Below are positions 7,799 to 14,476 of a stretch of DNA of 64,000 nt, piece after piece. Origin of the DNA: Desulfurivibrio sp044068625 (GTDB lineage: Bacteria; Desulfobacterota; Desulfobulbia; Desulfobulbales; Desulfurivibrionaceae). Where the stretch lies: contig NZ_JBIPKH010000011.1 of NCBI RefSeq assembly GCF_044068625.1, forward strand, positions 30,734 through 94,733, read 5' to 3'. The position numbers and the translations under genes are program-made. Position 1 is the stretch's first letter. Each line of letters starts with the position of its first letter. Below the pieces are notes generated by a model. The model was not told where the DNA came from, ran no database searches, and was given only the letters and a program-made list of their open reading frames with translations.

Positions 7799-9450
7799 TC
7801 ACCCTGCTCGATTATGGAGCCGGCAATGTCCGCAGTCTTCGTAACGCCATTCGCAAACTGGGGTTTGAGGTTCGGGAGGTGGTTGAACCTGCCGATATTC
7901 TGCGGGCGGAAAAATTGATCTTCCCCGGGGTGGGCAGCTTCGGCAGCGCCATGGAGAGCCTGCACCGCCTGGGTTTTTACCAGCCCCTGCTGGAGTACCT
8001 GCGGGCCGACCGCCCCTATCTCGGAATCTGCCTGGGCTTGCAGACCCTTTATGAGGGCAGTGAGGAATCCCCCGGGGTGGCCGGACTGGGCCTGATCAAG
8101 GGCCGGATTCAGCGGTTCCTGGCCCCGGGTCTGGCCGTGCCCCAGATCGGCTGGAACGGGATCGCCATCCGCCGCCCCTCGCCGCTTTTTGCCGATTACC
8201 GGGGCGAAAAGCTCTACTTCGTCCACACCTATCGGGCAGTGGCCGACGAGAGCAACCGGGAGTGGGTCCTGGCCGAGACCACCTATGGCGGCGATTTTGT
8301 CAGCGCCGTTCAGCGGGGCCGGGTCACCGCCTGCCAGTTTCACCCCGAGAAAAGCGGGGCGGCGGGCCTGGCGATTTTGAAAAACTTTTTGCAGAGCGAT
8401 GCCGCCGCCCGGGAGGAGATCAGCAACCGCGAACCGGCTCCGGGGTCACGCCCGCCGGCCGTCGGCACCCATCAGACCGGTTCCGGATTCCCACCGGCCC
8501 GGACCAAACTGGCCAAGCGGATCATCGCCTGTCTCGATGTCCGCAGCAATGACCGGGGCGACCTGGTGGTGACCAAGGGTGACCAGTACGACGTCCGCGA
8601 ATCCGGCGGCGAGGTCCGCAACCTGGGCAAGCCGGTGGAGCTGGCGGCCCGCTACTTCCGGGAAGGGGCCGACGAGGTCACCTTTCTCAATATCACCGCC
8701 TTCCGCGCTTTTCCCCTGGAAGATCAGCCCATGCTGGAGGTGCTGGAACGGGCCTCGGAGGAGGTTTTTGTTCCTTTGACCATCGGCGGCGGTATCCGGG
8801 AATTCACCGATGCCAACGGCCGCTTCTATGCGGCCCTGGATGTGGCGGCCCGCTACTTCCGGGCCGGGGCCGACAAGATCTCCATCGGCAGCGACGCGGT
8901 GGCGGTGGTGGAGGAGTACCTGGCCCGGGGCCGCCAAAAGGACGGCAAAAGCTCCATCGAGCAGATCGCCCACGTCTACGGCAACCAGGCGGTGGTGATC
9001 TCCATCGATCCGCGCCGGATTTACGTAAAAAGCCCGGCGGACGCTCCAAAACACCGGGTAATCCCCACCGCCTTCCCCGGCCCCAACGGCGAGGCGTTCT
9101 GTTGGTACCAGTGTACCGTCAAGGGGGGCCGCGAGGGCCGCGACCTCGACGCCGCCACCCTGGCCCAGGCCTGCGAGGAGCTGGGAGCCGGGGAGATCCT
9201 GCTCAACTGCATCGACAAGGACGGCACCAACTCCGGCTTCGACCTGGAGCTGATCAAATTGGTCAAGGATGCGGTGACCATCCCGGTGATCGCTTCCAGC
9301 GGGGCGGGCAAGCCCGAACACTTCTCGGAGGTCTTCGCCGCCACCAACGCCGACGCCGCCCTGGCCGCCGGCATCTTCCACCGCCGCGAGGTGGAGATCT
9401 CGACGGTCAAGGAACATCTGCAACGCTGTGGGATTGAAGTGCGGAGTTGA
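7795..9450 (+). CDS. hisHF: Bifunctional imidazole glycerol phosphate synthase, HisH-HisF fusion (HIS7 type)
   Basis: Makes imidazole glycerol phosphate and AICAR from PRFAR in histidine synthesis. Residues 1-205 are the class I glutamine amidotransferase HisH (nucleophile Cys79 in GICLGLQTLYE, His/Glu in CQFHPEKSG); residues about 238-551 are the HisF barrel with both catalytic aspartates (ACLDVRSND and CIDKDGTNSGFD). Most bacteria make two proteins; this chain is a fusion in the order and with the insertions seen in fungal and plant HIS7: the RGDLVVTKGDQYDVRE insert after the first Asp, the FTDANGRFYAALDVAARYFRAGADKISIGSDAV stretch, and SSGAGKPEHF. A Pro/Ser-rich linker (206-236) joins the domains. 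It overlaps rdgB by 4 nt. Confidence 0.96.
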   Translation: MITLLDYGAGNVRSLRNAIRKLGFEVREVVEPADILRAEKLIFPGVGSFGSAMESLHRLGFYQPLLEYLRADRPYLGICLGLQTLYEGSEESPGVAGLGLIKGRIQRFLAPGLAVPQIGWNGIAIRRPSPLFADYRGEKLYFVHTYRAVADESNREWVLAETTYGGDFVSAVQRGRVTACQFHPEKSGAAGLAILKNFLQSDAAAREEISNREPAPGSRPPAVGTHQTGSGFPPARTKLAKRIIACLDVRSNDRGDLVVTKGDQYDVRESGGEVRNLGKPVELAARYFREGADEVTFLNITAFRAFPLEDQPMLEVLERASEEVFVPLTIGGGIREFTDANGRFYAALDVAARYFRAGADKISIGSDAVAVVEEYLARGRQKDGKSSIEQIAHVYGNQAVVISIDPRRIYVKSPADAPKHRVIPTAFPGPNGEAFCWYQCTVKGGREGRDLDAATLAQACEELGAGEILLNCIDKDGTNSGFDLELIKLVKDAVTIPVIASSGAGKPEHFSEVFAATNADAALAAGIFHRREVEISTVKEHLQRCGIEVRS

Positions 9451-9495
9451 TTTTTTTCCGGCAATTCCGGAATGCGCTGGATACTGGTAAGAATC

Positions 9496-11274
9496 ATGAC
9501 TGACATTCTCGACGAAGAAAAAAGATCGACCTTGATGTCGAAGGTGCGCTCCGCCGATACCAAGCCGGAGTGGATATTGCGTTGCGGCTTGCATCGGCTG
9601 GGGTTGCGGTATCGACTTGGGGACCGGCGTTTGCCGGGGAAGCCGGACCTGGTGTTTCCCATGTGCCGGGCTGCGGTGTTTGTACACGGGTGTTACTGGC
9701 ATCGGCATCAGGGGTGCAATGATGCTAGTACCCCCAAGACCAAAGCCGCATTCTGGCAGGAGAAATTCGCGGAAAATGTCGCCAGGGACCGCCGTGTCAA
9801 GGCGGAGATTGAGCGTCTCGGCTGGCGGGTTCTGGTGGTATGGGAATGCGAGTTGCTGCGTGATACGGTTGCGACGGTACACAGGGTTGCCCGCTGGCTG
9901 CGGTCGGAGAGCGCTGCTGAGGACGGGGTGGCGGCGAAGGAATCGGGCGCTTATTTCTTGGATCGCCGCGAATTGCTGGCCGCAGCCGAGAAAAAAGTCC
10001 GCTATCGCATAGATTCCTATGCCGGCCGGGAAGATGAAGCTACGGCTGCCGGGCGCTCCCGCAAGGCCGAATCCCTTGCGAACCGGCCTTTCGCCGTGGT
10101 CGATCTCTTTTCCGGGGCCGGTGGGATGAGTTACGGTTTTCACCGGCATCCCTCATTCAAGGTGGTTGGCGCGGCCGATGCCGAGTTGGGCAAGCCCAGC
10201 GTCGGCAAGGGCAAGTTGCAATGCAACGGTACCTATGGCCGCAATATCGGAATCTGCCCGACGCGACTGGATTTGACCACGGTTCCCCCCACCAAGTTGC
10301 GTGAAACGCTGGGTTTGCCAGCAGATCTGCATATTTCGGTACTCTCGTCCTGCCCGCCCTGTACCGGGTTCAGCCGGGCCAATCCCGATAACCATCTGCG
10401 CGATGACCGGCGCAACAGTTTGGTGAGAAGATCGGCGGAGTTCGCCGTTGCCTTGGACGTCGACATCGTAATGATGGAGAACGCCCGGGAACTGATACGC
10501 GGCAATTTCAAACACCATTACGAGTGGTTTCGCGAGTTTCTGGAGAATCACGGCTACAACGTCTTTGGCCGCACCTACCTGTTGTCGAGGTTCGGCCTGC
10601 CCCAGATTCGCGAGCGGGCCATCGTGATCGCGGTCAAACAGAATCTGCCCCTGCACACCCTGGAAAGTTTGTGGGACGGTTGGACCGTTGCCGACGAGGC
10701 CATCACGGTCCGGCGAACCTTTGCCACCATCTCCCCGGATGCAGAGGGTAGCGACCTTCATCCCGACTTCTCGTCGGAGGCGGTTCGGAGGCGAATAATG
10801 GCGATTCCCAAGGATGGCGGTTCCTGGGTGGACCTTCTGAGCCGGCCGGATGCCGATTACCTTTTGACCGATGCCATGAAGCGGATCGTCTCGCTGCGCC
10901 GTTTCGGTTCATACCCCGATGTGTACGGGCGGATGGCCTGGGATCGGCCAGCCCCGACCATCAAGCGGGAATGTTCACATGTCGGCAACGGGCGTTACGC
11001 CCACCCCGAAGAGAATCGACTTTGCACCGTGCGCGAGTTGGCGGCGTTGCAGGGATTCCCCGACGAATTCGTGTTCAACGGAGCCGCCGTTTCCAACATG
11101 TACCGCCATATCGGCGATGCTGTGCCGCCGTTGGTTTCCTATCAGCTCGCCCATCTGGCCCACTGGATTCTGACCGGGGAGCAACCGAAGGTGACGGACG
11201 TTCTGCTGCCGGGGACCAACCTGCGGCCGGCCGATATCGTGAAGAAAAAACAGGGAGAATTATTCGATGGTTAA
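9496..11274 (+). CDS. Fusion of Vsr-like mismatch endonuclease and C5-cytosine DNA methyltransferase
   Basis: Residues 1-140 match very-short-patch repair endonucleases: KRSTLMSKVRSADTKPEW, GKPDLVFPMCRAAVFVHGCYWHRHQGC (catalytic Asp and two His) and LGWRVLVVWECEL. Residues about 199-592 are a C5 methyltransferase: motif I VDLFSGAGGMS, motif IV SCPPCTGFS with nucleophile Cys289, motif VI MMENA (usually ENV), motif VIII PQIRERAIVIA, motif IX TVRELAALQGFP, motif X YRHIGDAVPPLV. Vsr fixes T:G mismatches arising from deamination of the methylated cytosine, so the fusion joins the modifier with the repairer of its own lesions. I prefer the ATG at 9496 over 9472 because Vsr homology begins there. 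The next gene overlaps by 8 nt and is a likely restriction enzyme. Confidence 0.93.
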   Translation: MTDILDEEKRSTLMSKVRSADTKPEWILRCGLHRLGLRYRLGDRRLPGKPDLVFPMCRAAVFVHGCYWHRHQGCNDASTPKTKAAFWQEKFAENVARDRRVKAEIERLGWRVLVVWECELLRDTVATVHRVARWLRSESAAEDGVAAKESGAYFLDRRELLAAAEKKVRYRIDSYAGREDEATAAGRSRKAESLANRPFAVVDLFSGAGGMSYGFHRHPSFKVVGAADAELGKPSVGKGKLQCNGTYGRNIGICPTRLDLTTVPPTKLRETLGLPADLHISVLSSCPPCTGFSRANPDNHLRDDRRNSLVRRSAEFAVALDVDIVMMENARELIRGNFKHHYEWFREFLENHGYNVFGRTYLLSRFGLPQIRERAIVIAVKQNLPLHTLESLWDGWTVADEAITVRRTFATISPDAEGSDLHPDFSSEAVRRRIMAIPKDGGSWVDLLSRPDADYLLTDAMKRIVSLRRFGSYPDVYGRMAWDRPAPTIKRECSHVGNGRYAHPEENRLCTVRELAALQGFPDEFVFNGAAVSNMYRHIGDAVPPLVSYQLAHLAHWILTGEQPKVTDVLLPGTNLRPADIVKKKQGELFDG

Positions 11275-11992
11275 TTTCAGCATGACGGTCACGGCTGCGG
11301 AGCAACGGCGGTTGCAGGAATTTATCACCGCCCTGCGCACCCCCTGCGCCGTGAATATGAACCAGGATTCCCCCTGGAACAACGAGGGGTTCGAGAGTGA
11401 ATTCCGCTCCAAACTTCTAGCTCACCACTGTTTCATCGGTTCCCCCCTGATGCAGGACAGTTTCGATTTCGCCTTGATGGCGGCCTGCGCCCAGGCTGGA
11501 CAGAAGGTCGAGCAGGCCCCTGACGGGCAGCGCTTCTGGGATGTGATGATCGATGGCCGCCGGATCAGTTTGAAGTCCTCGCAGGCCAAAAGTCTCAAGC
11601 GAGACAAGTTGCACATCAGCAAACTCACCGAGGCCGCATGGATTCAGGATTGCCGGACGGCCGCCAAGCGTTGCGAGCAAACCCATCGTTTGTTCCGGGA
11701 ATATTGCTCCGAGGTCGATGCCATAGTACAATTGCGTTATTTTCGCGAACTTGCCCTTTACGAGCTGGTGGAAATCCCGGTTTCCCTTTTTTCCCAGGTC
11801 TTGGATGTCGGCAAGACTCACTTTTCGGCCGATGGCCCCACCATCAACATCCCCATTGGCAAAAGCCCACGGGACTTCACTCTGAAGCTGGATCGCTCGG
11901 ATGCAAAAATAACGATAGCGAACATCAACATAGACCTGTGCGTGGTGCACGGAGCTTGGCAACTGTCATCAGAAGCGCGAAGGGAAAGATGA
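11267..11992 (+). CDS. Probable type II restriction endonuclease (PD-(D/E)XK-like)
   Basis: This 241-residue protein starts inside the methyltransferase stop region (8-nt overlap), the usual arrangement for a cognate restriction enzyme. It contains FESEFRSKLL, then DSFDFALMAACAQAG, then FWDVMIDGRRISLKSSQAKS around residue 90, which can be read as the Asp...(Ser)-x-Lys metal site of the PD-(D/E)XK nuclease fold. A downstream VDAIVQLRYFRELALYELVEIP segment resembles the C-terminal half of several type II enzymes. I do not recognise the exact specificity family. Codon use with more ttg/cgt/gat than the neighbours suggests lateral acquisition of the pair. Functional call rests mainly on context plus the nuclease-like motif. 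Confidence 0.7.
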   Translation: MVNFSMTVTAAEQRRLQEFITALRTPCAVNMNQDSPWNNEGFESEFRSKLLAHHCFIGSPLMQDSFDFALMAACAQAGQKVEQAPDGQRFWDVMIDGRRISLKSSQAKSLKRDKLHISKLTEAAWIQDCRTAAKRCEQTHRLFREYCSEVDAIVQLRYFRELALYELVEIPVSLFSQVLDVGKTHFSADGPTINIPIGKSPRDFTLKLDRSDAKITIANINIDLCVVHGAWQLSSEARRER

Positions 11993-12072
11993 AGGGAGAA
12001 AGAGTTTCAGGCGCCATTTTCCCACATTGCGGTTGCCGCACGGTTGAAGGAGATGGTTCTTCGTTTTGTAGT

Positions 12073-12099
12073 GAAATATCGGTTCAGACACCATTTTTT
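12073..12099. repeat. Dispersed repeat copy A (degenerate) of a 27-bp GGGTCAGACACCATTT element
   Basis: Reads AAATATCGGTTCAGACACCATTTTTT, a diverged copy of the element found twice more at 13892 and 14875. The core TCAGACACCATTT is identical in all three. The copies all lie in the accessory region after the restriction-modification genes. Confidence 0.65.
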
Positions 12100-12205
12100 C
12101 CGTTTTGCGCCCGCCGCCGGCCGATTTTGCCCGGAAAATGCGTGTTGTGGCCGGCCGAACTGCATCTCCTTGCCGGTCTGGAGTAGACAGGGTAATAGAC
12201 ACTGT

Positions 12206-12364
12206 ATGGAAATTATTCTGCTTTTGATCGCGCTGCTCTCCGTGGTTGGCGCCTTTGTCCTGCTCAAGCGCCGGATGGCCGACGGCTGCCCGCCCTGACT
12301 GCTGATTTACGGTTCCCTGGGCGCGGGAGCGTTGGTTTACTATTTACTTAGCCGGGTTTTTTAG
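12206..12364 (+). CDS. Candidate selenocysteine-containing small membrane protein (CPPU motif)
   Basis: From the ATG at 12206 a 30-codon frame (MEIILLLIALLSVVGAFVLL then KRRMADGCPP) reaches a TGA at 12296. The same frame continues without interruption as LLIYGSLGAGALVYYLLSRV-F and stops at TAG 12362-12364, 3 nt before the ATG of the downstream regulator. If the UGA is read as selenocysteine the product is a 52-residue hairpin membrane protein: transmembrane segment 2-20, a short loop KRRMADG-C-P-P-U, and a second hydrophobic segment 32-50. C-x-x-U is the hallmark redox motif of selenoproteins. A hairpin fitting the bacterial SECIS pattern follows the UGA, and selC is at 38593. No strong ribosome-binding site is visible. 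Alternative reading: a 30-residue peptide or a decayed gene. The Sec reading is inference from sequence architecture. Confidence 0.5.
12312..12330 (+). promoter_or_regulatory. Candidate bacterial SECIS hairpin
   Basis: GTTCCC (12312-12317) pairs with GGGAGC (12325-12330), one G-U pair, enclosing a 7-nt loop TGGGCGC. The loop begins 19 nt after the UGA at 12296-12298 and has G as its second base, which agrees with the general bSECIS description (short stem, apical loop with an early G, loop roughly 16-37 nt from the UGA). Confidence 0.45.
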
Positions 12365-12367
12365 GCG

Positions 12368-13072
12368 ATGGAATGCCTTTGCGCCAAAACGGCTCCGGCG
12401 GGGGTGAAGACGGCGGCGGTTTGCCTGGGGCAATTATGGATCTTCAACGATCTGGCCCCGGACGAGCGGGAGTTTATGGCCGGGGCGGCCCGCCGCCGCC
12501 AATTCGCCGTCGGCGAGACCATCTTCGCCCGGGGGGAACCGGCCGACGACCTGTTTCTGCTCAAATGTGGCCGGGTCAAGCTGAGTCGGGTGCTGGAGGA
12601 TGGCCGGGGGCTGACCCTGGATATCCGCCAGGCTGGCGATTTCATCGGCGAAACCATGCTGGCCGCCACCGGAATTTACCCGGTGGACGCCGTCTGCCTG
12701 GAACCCGTGATGACCTGCGGTTTTACTCGCCGCCAACTGGAAGAGATCGTCCTGGCCCACCCCAATATCGCCTTGCAACTGATCCGCAACCTGAGCGCCC
12801 GCCTGGCGACCATGACCGAAAAGGTGGGCAACATGGCCGGCGGCACCATTGGCCGACGCCTGCACCGGCTGTTGGCCGCCATGGCCGCCGAACACGGTCG
12901 GCCTCGCCCCGATGGCCGGCTGCTGCTGCCCTTTGTCCTGACCCATGAAGAGCTGAGCTTTCTGGCTGGAGTCCACCGGGTCAGCATCACCCGGGCCCTG
13001 GGAGAATTGAAGGAGGCGGGACTGGTCGTCCAGGAAGGAAGGTATCTGCTGGTGGCCCCGAACGAGGACTAA
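12368..13072 (+). CDS. Crp/Fnr family transcriptional regulator
   Basis: A 234-residue regulator with an N-terminal cyclic-nucleotide-binding-type beta-roll (FAVGETIFARGEPADDLFLLKCGRVKLSRVLEDGRGLTLDIRQAGDFIGE), a long dimerisation helix (HPNIALQLIRNLSARLATMTEKV) and a C-terminal winged helix (LTHEELSFLAGVHRVSITRALGELKEAGLVVQEGRYL). The N-terminus MECLCAKTAPAGVKTAAVCL carries Cys3, Cys5 and Cys19 with further cysteines in the roll, reminiscent of Fnr-type cluster ligands but with different spacing, so a redox or metal ligand is possible, not shown. It starts 3 nt after the putative selenopeptide and is followed 16 nt later by a perfect palindrome that could be its operator. Confidence 0.9.
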   Translation: MECLCAKTAPAGVKTAAVCLGQLWIFNDLAPDEREFMAGAARRRQFAVGETIFARGEPADDLFLLKCGRVKLSRVLEDGRGLTLDIRQAGDFIGETMLAATGIYPVDAVCLEPVMTCGFTRRQLEEIVLAHPNIALQLIRNLSARLATMTEKVGNMAGGTIGRRLHRLLAAMAAEHGRPRPDGRLLLPFVLTHEELSFLAGVHRVSITRALGELKEAGLVVQEGRYLLVAPNED

Positions 13073-13088
13073 AATAAAAAACTACTCT

Positions 13089-13104
13089 TGTAGCAACGGC
13101 TACA
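13089..13104. promoter_or_regulatory. Perfect 16-bp palindrome, likely Crp/Fnr-family operator
   Basis: TGTAGC-AACG-GCTACA has 6-bp perfect arms and the 4-nt spacer typical of Crp/Fnr sites. It lies between the regulator stop (13072) and the flavoprotein start (13189), with a GATAAT -10-like box at 13114-13119. Confidence 0.65.
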
Positions 13105-13188
13105 GCATGGGGAGATAATGCCGCTTAGAGTGCCGGTAATCGTTCCGCAGCAGCGCTTACCCGATCACTCAACCAAGGAGGAACCGCC

Positions 13189-13836
13189 ATGGCGCATCCC
13201 CAAATTATCGGTCTTTCCGGCAGCCCCATCAAAAATTCCAACACCGACCGGCTGGTGCAGGCGGTATTGGCCGGCAGTGGCCTGCCGACGGAGTTTGTCA
13301 AGCTCAGCCGGCTGCGCATCGGCCCCTGCCGGGCCTGCTTGGGCTGCGTGGAAGACAATGTCTGCAAGGTCAACGACGACTTCCCACCGCTGGGGGAAAA
13401 AATCCGCCGGGCCCGGGCTCTGGTGATCGGCGCCTATCCACCTTACGGCAGCGTCGATGGCTTCACCAAGGCTTTCCTGGAGCGGCTGTACAGCATGCGC
13501 CACCGCACCGGCCTCAACCGGGGCAAGGCGGCGGTGATCGCCATCACCGGCCTGGGCCGGGACGCCCCCGGCATTAAGGAGGCCGGCGACCAGATCAGCC
13601 ACGCCCTGACCCTGGAAGGGATGGAAATTGTCGGCCGCTTGGAGGCGGAGGGCAACCCTGAGTGCCTGGTCTGCGGCCACGGCTCCGATTGCGAAATGAG
13701 CGCCCTGCCCTGGCTATTCGGCAAGGATCTGGCCATCGCTCCGGACAAATTCCGCCGGGTGGAAGATCAGCCGGCCTGGCAACAGGCCGCCGAACTGGGT
13801 CGGAAACTGGCCGCCAGACATCACGCGAAGCCGTGA
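13189..13836 (+). CDS. Iron-sulfur flavoprotein (Isf-like), NAD(P)H-dependent FMN reductase fold
   Basis: Flavodoxin-like fold of 215 residues. The start IIGLSGSPIKNSNTDRLV is the FMN phosphate loop of the FMN_red family. The compact motif C-RA-C-LG-C-VEDNV-C near residues 45-56 (CX2CX2CX5C) matches the 4Fe-4S site of archaeal and bacterial iron-sulfur flavoproteins, which pass electrons from ferredoxin to O2, H2O2 or other acceptors. A second Cys-rich patch (NPECLVCGHGSDCEM, near 160) is not part of the core family. AAGGAGG lies 9 nt before the ATG. It follows the Crp/Fnr regulator and its palindrome and is probably controlled by them. Confidence 0.85.
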   Translation: MAHPQIIGLSGSPIKNSNTDRLVQAVLAGSGLPTEFVKLSRLRIGPCRACLGCVEDNVCKVNDDFPPLGEKIRRARALVIGAYPPYGSVDGFTKAFLERLYSMRHRTGLNRGKAAVIAITGLGRDAPGIKEAGDQISHALTLEGMEIVGRLEAEGNPECLVCGHGSDCEMSALPWLFGKDLAIAPDKFRRVEDQPAWQQAAELGRKLAARHHAKP

Positions 13837-13842
13837 TCTGTT

Positions 13843-13903
13843 TAAAATCGCGCGTAAAATCGGGGTAAAATCGGGGCACATACACATAACACATAAAATC
13901 GGG
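13843..13903. repeat. Short interspersed TAAAATCG(G/C)G iterations
   Basis: TAAAATCGCG, TAAAATCGGGG, TAAAATCGGGG and TAAAATCGGG begin at 13843, 13855, 13866 and 13894; the last leads directly into dispersed repeat copy B. The array fills the gap after the flavoprotein gene. Confidence 0.6.
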
Positions 13904-13918
13904 TCAGACACCATTTCT
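13892..13918. repeat. Dispersed repeat copy B (27 bp, identical to copy C)
   Basis: CATAAAATCGGGTCAGACACC followed by ATTTCT; identical over 27 nt to 14875-14901. The GGGTCAGACACCATTT core resembles sequences commonly found beside REP-associated (Y1) transposases in proteobacteria; no transposase is present here. That association is from memory and is inference. Confidence 0.75.
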
Positions 13919-14026
13919 TTCCCGATGAGTGATAAGGCCTGGCACAAGCCCGCCGACCGCCCTGGCCGGCAACGCAAGGCAAAAAAGAGTTACCAAGCGC
14001 GCCCGGTCGGCGCCAGTTATTAAAAC

Positions 14027-14042
14027 GTAAGTGATTGCTTAC
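14027..14042. promoter_or_regulatory. Imperfect palindrome upstream of AhpD-like gene
   Basis: GTAAG-TGATTG-CTTAC lies 32 nt before the start of the AhpD-like gene. It has 5-bp perfect arms and a symmetric layout similar to, but not identical with, the palindrome at 13089. Possible second site for the local Crp/Fnr regulator. Confidence 0.4.
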
Positions 14043-14074
14043 ATTAAAACAAATATATCGGGAGACAATCAAAG

Positions 14075-14476
14075 ATGGAATGCAAAATGCTGGAAGAAGA
14101 ACAGGCTACGGGAAAAACGGCGGAACTCTACGATGAGATCCGGTCCAAATTCGGTATGGTACCCAACTTCTTCAAGGCCCAGGCGGCCGTTGATCCGGAC
14201 TGGGCCTTAAACAACTGGGTCCGGGTCAAGCAGATCATGCTGAAGCAGGGGGCCCTGGACCGCAAGACCAAGGAGCTCATCGCCATGGTGGTCGCTGTGA
14301 TGACCAATTGCCAGTACTGTCACCTGGCCCACAAGACCATGGCCATGATGGCCGGAGCCACCGAAGAAGAACTCAACGAAACCGCCATGGTGATGGAGCT
14401 GTTCACCAGTTTTTCCTCCATTGCCAGCTCCCTGGAGGTCCCGTGCGACGTAACACCAGTCATGGTGCGAAAATGA
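14075..14476 (+). CDS. AhpD-like / carboxymuconolactone decarboxylase family protein
   Basis: A 133-residue all-helical CMD-family protein. The stretch KELIAMVVAVMTNCQYCHLAHKTMAM carries the AhpD active-site pattern E...CxxC...H, which gives thiol-disulfide (and peroxide-related) chemistry in this family; a role as a decarboxylase is therefore unlikely. Upstream helices (TGKTAELYDEIRSKFGMVPNFF) are typical. The start has GGGAGA 10 nt upstream. Its stop overlaps the DUF1638 start by ATGA, so the two are translationally coupled. Confidence 0.88.
   Translation: MECKMLEEEQATGKTAELYDEIRSKFGMVPNFFKAQAAVDPDWALNNWVRVKQIMLKQGALDRKTKELIAMVVAVMTNCQYCHLAHKTMAMMAGATEEELNETAMVMELFTSFSSIASSLEVPCDVTPVMVRK

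Noticed and set aside
8446..10149. 567-codon minus-strand frame over hisHF and the Vsr fusion
   Set aside because: Spans two unrelated conserved genes on the other strand and has no recognisable domain.
12044..12205. N-terminal extension of the small membrane peptide
   Set aside because: Translates through the dispersed repeat and is Cys/Arg/Phe-rich noise; the hydrophobic start at 12206 is more sensible.
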